The notes under the pieces are model-generated. The model was not told where the DNA came from, did not search any database, and saw only the letters and a program-made list of their open reading frames with translations. The translations under genes were made by a program, and so were the position numbers. Positions 8,992 through 18,300 of a stretch of DNA of 51,454 nucleotides are shown piece by piece; the stretch's first letter is position 1, and each line of letters begins with the position of its first letter. The DNA lies in assembly GCF_900167155.1 (NCBI RefSeq), contig NZ_FUXU01000028.1:1-51454 (forward strand), read 5' to 3'. Source of the stretch: Enterovibrio nigricans DSM 22720 (GTDB lineage Bacteria; Pseudomonadota; Gammaproteobacteria; Enterobacterales; Vibrionaceae).

Positions 8992-10602
8992 GTGGAAACA
9001 TCGTATGACTATATTGTGATTGGCGGCGGGTCAGCAGGGTGTGTGGCTGCCGCCAAATTGTCGGCAGTGGGTACGGTATTATTGTTAGAAGCCGGACATT
9101 CTCATCACCATCCTTTGCTTGATATGCCTCCGGGTATTTTCAAAATGATCAACGGTTCTAAGTACATGCGGTATCACACCACCACACCTCAAGCCCATTT
9201 AGACGGCAGACAACACGATATACCGCAAGGTCATGTTTTGGGGGGCGGTTCCTCGGTCAATGCGCAGGTTTATATTCGGGGAAGACCGTCTGACTATGAC
9301 GAATGGCAATCAATTCTCGCTGAAGATGAAGAGAACCCTGGCTGGGGGTGGGATGATGTGCTGCCGTATTTTAAAGGGATGGAATCTAACAACCGCCTGA
9401 ACAATGCGTTACATGGTGTTGATGGCCCTATGAAGGTTTCTGACCCCGGCCACATTGATGATTTTTCACGCTGGTTTGTGCAGGCCATGCAAGCGGTGGG
9501 CATGCCGTTCAATCATGATTTTAATGGTGAATCCCAATTTGGCGTTGGCTTTTATCAGTTTATGAACCGTCACGGTAAACGAAGCTCAGCGGCATATGCT
9601 TACATTGAACCTCAGAAAGACAATCCTAACCTCACCGTGTCTTTGAACACAGAAGTGCACCGAATTATTCTCAAAGACGGCGTGGCAACCGGAGTGGAAT
9701 GTGTGCCCGAGGCCGGGGGGAATATAACGTTTACGGCGAAGAAGGAACTGGTGGTGAGTGCAGGAGCACTCGTTACGCCGAAATTGTTGATGCTTTCGGG
9801 GATAGGTGACAAAGCGCACCTTGCTGAACATGGTATAGCTTGCCAACTTGATTTACCGGGCGTTGGGCAAAATTTGATTGACCACCCTGAAGTGCCTATT
9901 ACTGCCTTTGCTAATGGTCCCTATGGTTATTATCGGCAGGGTGAGGGATGGCGAATGGTGAGAAATGGGCTGCAATTTACGTTGTTTGGCTCAGGGCCAA
10001 TAACGTCTGCAGGCGTAGAGGCTGGTGCGTTTGTGAACCCAGCAAACTTTGATGCGCCACCAAGCATTCAAGCTTTCTGTGTTCCTATTGTTTATTTGGA
10101 CAGAGACAGTCGTCAATTCCTGAATGATGACTATGGCTTGACGGTGACCACTGTGGTGGTGAAGCCCTTGTCGCGTGGTGAGGTAAAACTCGCGTCTGCC
10201 GATCCAACTAGGATGCCGATTGTTTCACCGAATCTATTAAAGGATCCGCACGACATGCAGCAGATGATAGAAGGGCAGCGCTTTTTCCTTCAAGCTTTCT
10301 CAGTGCCGCCACTCAGAGATTGCATCCGTAGAGTAGCCATCCCTGACCCTAATGACACATCTGATGATGCACTTCTCGCACACTGCAAACGTTTCGTCAA
10401 AACCAATTATCATCCCGCGGGTACCGTAAAAATGGGGGCGAAAGAAGACCCTATGGCAGTGCTTGATGCAAAAATGCGTGTAAGAGGAACGCGTAATTTA
10501 CGCGTATGTGATATGTCATCGGTGCCGAACATCAACGCAGGAAACACCAATTCTGTCGCAATGATGCTGGGCGCACGCTGTGCTGATTTTATCGTAGGTT
10601 AA
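8992..10602 (+). CDS. GMC-family FAD oxidoreductase (choline dehydrogenase-like)
   Basis: This 536-residue flavoprotein opens with the FAD-binding YDYIVIGGGSAGC motif. GMC signature 1 lies around HVLGGGSSVNAQVYIRG, and signature 2 around GALVTPKLLMLSGIG. The C terminus carries the catalytic region HPAGTVKMG and the final NTNSVAMMLGARCADFI. GTG at 8992 is chosen because AAGGAG sits 5 bases before it and the protein then starts directly at the FAD motif; the frame itself opens at 8953. GMC enzymes oxidise alcohols, choline or sugars, passing electrons to quinones or oxygen. Divergent placement beside the sugar-acid operon suggests it oxidises the imported sugar or a polyol; this is inference. 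Confidence 0.85.
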   Translation: METSYDYIVIGGGSAGCVAAAKLSAVGTVLLLEAGHSHHHPLLDMPPGIFKMINGSKYMRYHTTTPQAHLDGRQHDIPQGHVLGGGSSVNAQVYIRGRPSDYDEWQSILAEDEENPGWGWDDVLPYFKGMESNNRLNNALHGVDGPMKVSDPGHIDDFSRWFVQAMQAVGMPFNHDFNGESQFGVGFYQFMNRHGKRSSAAYAYIEPQKDNPNLTVSLNTEVHRIILKDGVATGVECVPEAGGNITFTAKKELVVSAGALVTPKLLMLSGIGDKAHLAEHGIACQLDLPGVGQNLIDHPEVPITAFANGPYGYYRQGEGWRMVRNGLQFTLFGSGPITSAGVEAGAFVNPANFDAPPSIQAFCVPIVYLDRDSRQFLNDDYGLTVTTVVVKPLSRGEVKLASADPTRMPIVSPNLLKDPHDMQQMIEGQRFFLQAFSVPPLRDCIRRVAIPDPNDTSDDALLAHCKRFVKTNYHPAGTVKMGAKEDPMAVLDAKMRVRGTRNLRVCDMSSVPNINAGNTNSVAMMLGARCADFIVG

Positions 10603-10663
10603 TTCTTCAACCGTGCCGGTTTTCACTGAGTGGCATTAATTAGTCCGTGTACCCTCATAAAAA

Positions 10664-10696
10664 AACACCCTCAGTTCTTGGTGAACTGAGGGTGTT
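10664..10696 (-). terminator. Rho-independent terminator (strong on minus strand)
   Basis: A 14-base stem (10664-10677 with 10683-10696) encloses a 5-base loop. An A run at 10659-10665 gives a U tract for minus-strand transcripts, so it should end the CARF nuclease gene. It may also stop GMC transcripts from the other side. Confidence 0.8.
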
Positions 10697-10763
10697 GTTA
10701 ACAATCCTATAAATGGTTCAGCTGATCACGATCTTAACTGACCAATGCCTTCACTGTTCGGTG

Positions 10764-11933
10764 TTAGGCAAAATCCAATTTCTCGTAGCCGCCAGCACCT
10801 AAGAACCATTGGTGAAGGTGTGTTTTTAGATCGCTCAATTCGTCTGGGCCAATCAGCGCTAATCCTAGGTCAGTCGCACGGGTAATATCGTGATGACGAA
10901 GAGGGCGGAAGCTTACCAACATCGCGCGTGCCTGAAGACCGCCTAACAGGTCTCGAATTGATTCCAGCTTGTACAGTGTGTCATCACCGTCGCTCGACAT
11001 GCCTTTCGTCTTGCATTCAATGATATGAAGCTTGTTATTCACCACGGCGGCCACATCGAGCTCGTTACGAACCTCTTTATCTCCAATTTGGCGATAAACC
11101 TGAACACCCAAAGAAAGGTCTTGAATGGTCAGTAGCTCGCGACGGATCTCTTCAACAATATGGTGTACGTACCATTCAAGCCATTCACCGTTAGCAAAGC
11201 GTCTCGCAGCTTCGCTTGAGAAGGTAAGGATGCCATTGTCATACATTGACAGCCCAGCTTGCGTTAAATCGTCGATAAGCATGCCCAGCTCACGATAACC
11301 TTGCTGCTTTTCGCTGAGCTCTACATCCAGTTTCTGTTCTTTACGGCACGTCGTCGCCAAATAGTTCAGTGTGGCTAACCCTGGGCCTAATTCGTAAGCG
11401 TTGCTTGCCCATTTATGCCCAAGGGTCTCAATGGTTGAGTCGAGCACGCTTCGAGAATCATCTTCTTGAAGCTCACAGCGCGCACCGAATATGGTCAAGT
11501 AATCGCTGATATTGATGTGGTCTTCCACTTGTTGCTGCTGACGCCCGTCAGGGTACAGCCAGCACAGTTCATCACTAAACGGCTCAATGACGTAAATCGG
11601 CCAGTGATACGTACGGAATATTTCATATGCGCTGAGCAGGCGATGACGCAAGCCACAACTTGCATTAAACCAGACGTCGGAGCTTTCTTCTTTTAGGCGT
11701 TCAGCAAGCTCTTGGATCTTGGCTTTAATCAGGGGGATATTGATATCAGAAGGGATCTGGAAAAACTCTGTTTCAATACCCTTTGGGGTGAGCACTGCAC
11801 TCATCTGCTCGTACTGCGGAGCCTGACACTCAACACCAATGAAAATCATCTTTGCGGCCTTGAATTTTCGGTGCAAAAGTGCGGTGACCAGTCTAACTGG
11901 GTCTTGATCTATGATACCGACATGAATGGCCAT
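10764..11933 (-). CDS. Stand-alone CARF-domain nuclease, Card1/Can2 type (DUF1887, VC1899-like)
   Basis: This 389-residue protein has the architecture of V. cholerae VC1899 and of the cyclic-oligoadenylate-activated nucleases Card1/Can2. An N-terminal CARF Rossmann domain (1-145) has the ligand-loop motif NASCGLRH at 90-97. A winged-helix linker (about 165-245) follows, then a C-terminal PD-(D/E)xK nuclease. Visible nuclease residues are E250/E253 (GEWLEWY), D293 (RNELD), E306-C-K308 (ECKTKG) and K322 (LYKLESIRDLLGG). Family enzymes cut nucleic acid when a cyclic oligoadenylate binds the CARF domain. No CRISPR array, cas gene or Cas10 lies in this window, so the activator here is unknown. GGAG lies 5 bases upstream of the ATG, and a strong terminator follows the gene. 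Confidence 0.85.
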   Translation of the reverse strand: MAIHVGIIDQDPVRLVTALLHRKFKAAKMIFIGVECQAPQYEQMSAVLTPKGIETEFFQIPSDINIPLIKAKIQELAERLKEESSDVWFNASCGLRHRLLSAYEIFRTYHWPIYVIEPFSDELCWLYPDGRQQQQVEDHINISDYLTIFGARCELQEDDSRSVLDSTIETLGHKWASNAYELGPGLATLNYLATTCRKEQKLDVELSEKQQGYRELGMLIDDLTQAGLSMYDNGILTFSSEAARRFANGEWLEWYVHHIVEEIRRELLTIQDLSLGVQVYRQIGDKEVRNELDVAAVVNNKLHIIECKTKGMSSDGDDTLYKLESIRDLLGGLQARAMLVSFRPLRHHDITRATDLGLALIGPDELSDLKTHLHQWFLGAGGYEKLDFA

Positions 11934-12330
11934 AATAACTCCGTGGTAGGCCAGTGCTATTTGAATTGTAGGGGAAATGCACTGACCTTTTAAATTAGTC
12001 TCATTAATATCTGGTCATGCGACGTGATATTCAAGTACTTAGTGTCATTTCTCCTTAAAACAGTTCCCCGACTTTGTTTTGTTCGCAGATTTTCTGTTCA
12101 ATTTGTTTATCTAACCGCCGTGATTTTTCTAATCTTAATAATGTTATCCGTGTCAGTAGTGCGAAAACACCCTGAAAAGAGGCTGCGAGTCGTCTCAAAA
12201 TTCTCAATAGTGAGGATATAGAGAAACTCATTCTCGCAACGTAAGACAGTTAATCCTCTGATCGTTAGACTCAACGCATATTTACTGGATACGAAATTCG
12301 CGGTACTCGGCGGGAAGGAAGGGAGCAGAT
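11934..12330. other. Intergenic region upstream of the giant adhesin
   Basis: These 397 bases separate the divergent CARF nuclease and adhesin genes and must hold both promoters. AAGGGAG lies just before the adhesin ATG. I see no clear palindromic operator and no convincing small gene; short open frames here have no ribosome site or recognisable content. Confidence 0.5.
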
Positions 12331-15300
12331 ATGATTGGTCATGAGTTTGACTCAGCACTGAAGGTAGATAGCGTAAACGGGCAAGCATACTTAGTGTCAC
12401 CCGATGCAAAAATTGTTTCCCTTCGCGAAGGCATGCAGATAGCGGCAAATCAAGTGGTGCTGACCGGGTCGAACAGCTCAGTGGTTGTGGCATCGGATGG
12501 GCAACGATTTGTGATAAACGACCAATGTGCCTCTTGCCTGATACCATTCGCCGACGCCGAGGCATCAATCGCGTCTCAATCTTATGGTGTGACCTTTAAT
12601 GAAGCTGCTTACGATGAGAGCAGCTTAGCGGATTTAGATGTTGCCCAGTTACAACAGCTCATTTTGGATGGCGTTGATCCTACCGAATTGTTTGAAGAAG
12701 CCGCCGCTGGGGGCGAAACAGGTTCATCAAATGCCGGTTTTGTCGTGATTGACTATTTGAATGCCGCCACCTTGACCGAGGCGGGATTTGACACTTTAGG
12801 GCCTCAGCGTGATGGAGACAACCCACTCGACTTCCTTGGGGGAGATGAAGGTTCTCGTAACACTGGCAATGGCAGAGGAAGGCCTCCCGCAGCGCCACCA
12901 GGCCCAGATATCGATGCCGAAGGTGGACAGAAAGTTGCATTGTCCGTTACAGAGGGTGATTTAGACGATGCGTCTTATGGCGCCCCCGTGATCAGCACCT
13001 TTGATATCGAAGGTGGAACAGAATCACTTCTTCCAGGATCACTTCAAATTGCTCCGAGCGACTTGGCCGCTTTCGAAGCAGAGCTTGCAACCTTAACCTC
13101 AAATGGCGAGGCAGTGGTTTTCACGCGGGAGACCAGTGTTGATGGAAGCGGAGTCGGCACCTTCACATTAACGGGGACCGCGAACGGTACAACCGTCGTC
13201 ACGCTAACATTGACAGCGACGCAAGACGGTACGGGGTTGTCGGTTAAAGCGGAATTGCAGCAGTTTGCACCGCTTGACCACAAAAACGGCACGGGCAGTT
13301 ATGTCAATGTGGACGGGAATACAATCTCCATCAATATGCCGCTTCAAGTTGCGGATACGGGTGGTGATTTGATGAAAAATCCCGCCACGATCAGTATGGA
13401 AAGTCATGATGGCGGCTTGCCAGCAGCGGGCACGGCACAAGTCGAAATGGTTGAACCCAATGCGGGTCCTGATGAAGAGCAAACGGCATCCACGTCAGAC
13501 GGCATTGATTTAGGCAGTGACGAAATTGCGAGTATTGTGTTTGATGCAACCGAAGTTGCCGCTCAGTTCGCAGGAGTAACGAGTCATGGGCACCCAACGG
13601 AAGTCTCTGTATCTCCTGACGGCAGCGTGATTACCTTAAAAGCGGACTATGACAACGACGGAACGTTTGAAGAAACGTCGCTGGTCATTTCTCTCACTCC
13701 TTCTACAACAGCGGGCGAGCCTGCTGAATTTGCAGTTAAGCAATACCACCCGATCGACCAACCGGACGACGGAACAGATGATAAACAACATGCGTTTGTT
13801 CTTTCTTACAAGGTGATCGACGCGGATGGCGATGAAAGCGGCGACTCCACGGTCACTTTCGTGATTAAAGACGGTGCTATAGCAACAGGCGGGGATCAAT
13901 TTGATGAAGCTGGCAACAAAACGGAATTCTTCTCGTTAGCAGAACGCGAGACGCCAAACAATTATGATCCGAGTGCGTCGCCGAATGAAACCTCTGGGAC
14001 GGTTGAGATAAAAGCGGCCAGTGACCGCCTCCTACCAGACAGTATTTCCATTGATGATGTGGACACCTTCAAGTCTGAATTGATGCTACTGAAAAACAAT
14101 GAAGGAGAGTTCATTGATTCGGTGACAGTGACCACCAGTCCTGATGGAAAAACGATCACCATACTTGCCTCTATAGGTGCAGAACCCGCACTTCAAATGA
14201 CCCTGACTGCGTCGCAGGCTGCTGATGGTTTAGGTGTGGATGTTGACACGAAATTTGAACAGTTTCAGTCACTTATTCATCCGAGTGATGAAAGTGAACA
14301 TATTACTGATAAAGAGTACGTAGCGGTTGATGATGAGCACCTTGATATCCACGTTCCGTTGCAATTGCTCGATACCGATGGCAATAAACTGGTTGATGAA
14401 AACGACGCGAGCCAAGAAGCGCCACAGTTGATTTCTCTCAGGGTTATTGATGACAACTCTACGACATTCGGATTGACTAGCACCGAGCCCGTGTTTGTTG
14501 AAGAGAGCAGTATTGATGATGGCACTGGCGAAAATGAAGGTTCAAAAAGTGCGGGCACCTTAAATATCGATACAGAAGATGACGACGGTAATGCCTTCGA
14601 TTTAGACCCTGATAATCAGGCGGGCGATGACATTCATAACTTCTTCTTTGTGTCTGATTATGTGGTATACCCGTCAAGCAGCGATCAAGCCGGTCAGCCG
14701 GTGACAGCAAGCGGCTTCCCTGTGTTCCTCGACCAACGACCAGACACTGATACCTACCCGAAAACCTATTTCGGTGTGGCATTTGATGAAGACACCGGAG
14801 ATAACCGAGATGTCTTCAAAGTGACGCTAAATGAAGACGGCACCTTCGATTTTGAACTGTATTCTGCACTCGATCATCAAGCTGGCGATGGTGAAAACAC
14901 GCTGACCTTTGAACTACAGGCATTTACGGTTGATGCGGATGGAGATGAATCCAGCAAGATTCGCGTTCCTATCACGGTCAAAGATGATATTCCTCGAACT
15001 CAGGGCACAATAGAGGTTGAAATTGAAGATTCTTCTTCATCTGCGGTAACGGGTTCTGTAGATGTATTTGATATCACAGATCCTTCAACGCCGTCTGACA
15101 TCACGGATCTACAAGAGGCTGATGGTGCACGTATTTCCCACATCAGTTTTGATGGCGTGAATTGGATTGAAGTGAGGAATCGCTCTAACGAGGAAATCGA
15201 TCTGGTGCATGACGGAGAAGTCATTGGTGTGATTAAGTTTAACACCCGCGACAACCCCGGTGAGATGACGTTTGAATTTGACCCGAACATTGATAACCCG

Positions 15301-18300
15301 TCGGCTGTGCTAAATAAACCTATTCACTATCGTGTCACCGACCGTGATGGTGATACTGCTGAAGGTGAGGTCACACTCACACTAAAAGATCAGGCACCAA
15401 TTATTACTGTCGCCACTAACGCTGATGGCGAAATAGAAGGGGTTGAAGACCAAGGCCAGCTTAATACTGATACCGAAAATACGGGTGTGAATGCGGCCAA
15501 CGGTATCGCGATTAACATCCAACTGAATATTGGTGATAACGATCTCGGCGAAGCCTATGACGATGCTGGGACACTCGTGCTGGATGGTGAAGTCACCATC
15601 ATGCCGAACGACATCACTGATGTCGGTGGAACCTTCTATTTTAATGGCACCGAAATTCCTCAAGATGGCGACGGAAACATTGTACTTTCGAACAACATGT
15701 TTACCGCGTCAGGTACAACTGCCCCCATCATTTTTACGCTACAGAATGTCACCTTTATTCCGGATCCTGATTACTCAGACTACAACAATACGGATTTGAT
15801 TAAATTCGATGTTGAAGTCAACGTAAACGGTCACGATGCCCAGACACAGAGCGACTTGATTAAAGTCAGCATTGAAGGGGTTGCAGACACGCCAAGCATT
15901 AGCTTGATTGGTGATGCTGCTGATGGCGTCTTTGAACTGAAAGAAGACTATGACCCGTTTGGAACGCCGTTGACGGATCCCGCCCAGTTTGTCATGTCCG
16001 ATTTGATCTCCGCGTCGTTGCAAGACACCGATGGCTCAGAATCACTCAAGATTGAATTTACGCTCAGCCCAGATTCTGGTTCGTTCCAAGGGGGCGCAAT
16101 TGTAAAAGTAGGGGATACGTGGGTACTTAACGATCCTTCTCGTTTAAATCAGGTGCGCTTTATTCCAGATGATGATTTTAGTGGCGATATTGAACTCGGC
16201 ATTAAAGCCATATCGACAGAAGGGAGTCCTGCTCAGTCTGGCTCAGAAACCGCAGAAGCAACCGATACGCTGACATTGAGGGTTGAGCCTGTTGCTGATG
16301 ATGCAAGGCTGGTGGTGCGTCAGGTTGTAGGAAGCGAAGATGCAGGTAATCCCGATGATGGGATTGCAGAAGGCGACGCTATCTCACTGGCAAACAGTAT
16401 TTCGTTGACAACACTGGGTTCGGATGACGATGGCTCAGAAGCCTTGTTTGTTCGCATTTCCGATATCCCTGATGGGGCAACCTTACAGTTGAATAAAGGT
16501 GGCACATTAACAACGCTCACCGATACAGACCGCATTTCGGTTGATGATATTCAATATTTAGAATTTGTCCCACCAGTGCACAGCAATGAAACGGTGACAC
16601 TAAAAGTCGAAGGGATTGTGGTCGACTCTGCCGCTAACTCCGCGGACGATGAGCGAATTATCAGTGCGCAAGATTTGGATATTCGTATTAAAGGCGTTGC
16701 GGATGATCCTGTGTTCAGTGTCGCTAACCCAGGTACGGGTGAAGGTGAGTGGCAATATGATGCGGATACAGGAGTGGTATCAACGACGGTACCTGAAGAT
16801 GGCATTGGCGGTGATGGCTTGGTTGCGATTGATTTCCAAGTCGTGTCTGGAGAGAAAGCGCTTTCACCAAGTGATACATCTGAAAGCATCACAATGATCC
16901 TGAGTAATGTCCCTGACGGTGTCACATTCGTGACGAAAGATGGCTCCGACATTGAAGACGTCGAACTGACTTTCGCGGGTTGGACGACCAATGGAAGTGG
17001 CATGTCAGTGCCCATGTATTCCGTCGATGTTTCGGTTTTCGCTGGCGGAAATGTTTACATCAAGATCCCACCCCATTCGACCGAAGATATTCAAATCGGC
17101 GCCAAGCTTGTTGCCACTGAAAATGATGGCGATGTGAATGCCATTGAAACCACCATCGAAGTGAAAATCGACCCGCCTGTGATTGATACTGCCGATGGCT
17201 ATATCAATTCAGAAACGCTGGGTAACGAAGATGCCTGGTTTGAAGTGAATTGGCAGCCAAACCTGACTGCGACATTAACAGGTACGCCAGATTCTGACGC
17301 GCAAGGCGTGAAAGAGGTCGTAGTAGGCGCGACAATTACAGGTTTTTCTGCAGCCGACAGCGTTCGTCTCGTGAAAGGGGCTGATGAAATCACGCTGACA
17401 CCAGATGCTAACGGGGCCATCGTGATCACCGAGGCGCAACTGGCTGACGGTTATCGCCTTGAGATGAAGCGCGCAGAGCACAGCGACGAAGATTTGGTGT
17501 TAACGACGAAAGTCACTGTTCGACAGGACGATTTTGAAGGTAACTCGACGGCTGAGAAGGAAATCAACGGTACCGTGAATGTTGATATTCGCGCGGTGGT
17601 TGAGCCGGACGGTAACCTGAGCTTTGTTGATAGCACTGGCGATCCAATCACTGAACTTTCAACGGATGCGTTGGGTCAGCTTAAGCTAGAAAATGCCATC
17701 GATTTTATTCATCCCGATGCCTCTAGTGACGAGTCGCCGCTCAAGGTGTATATCAGTGATCTTCCTGAAGGTTTCTTTGTGACGAATGCTGTGTATGACG
17801 GTGACGAAGGTTGGGTGTTGAATGATCCTGATGATTTCACCATTGTTGCGCCACCGAATACCGCACTGACACAAACCACGTTTACCCTGAGTGCGCTTAT
17901 CACTGACAAAGGAGACAACAGCGAAGGCGATGAAAGTCTGGCTGAGAAAGTTTCAACCACGGTGACGCTGAACTATCAAAACAGTTCAACAGATGTGACT
18001 GAGGCGCAGACGGTTGGGTTGCCAGTAAGCATTGATATCGAAGGTGATGAAGACAACCCCATCTCGCTGGAAGCACTGGGAAATGCGGTGACATGGCCAA
18101 GCGGCACTGCTGGCGATGTGGAATTTGATTATGTCACCGTTGTGATTAATGGCGACGACCTACCCACTGGTACTGTGATTGGTGGCGCGTTCTACCACGT
18201 GGAGAACGACGCTTACGTATTTGAAGTACCCGGCCGCGTTGATAGTGGCAATCCTTATGCGGCGGGTTTTGACTTATCAGGGCTGTCCATTACACCGCCA

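Noticed and set aside
10664-10696. Could be a CRISPR repeat near the CARF gene
   Set aside because: It is a single hairpin with no repeated copies or spacers; it is a terminator.
12024-12221. 65-codon frame upstream of the adhesin
   Set aside because: No Shine-Dalgarno sequence and no recognisable protein features; the region is a divergent promoter.
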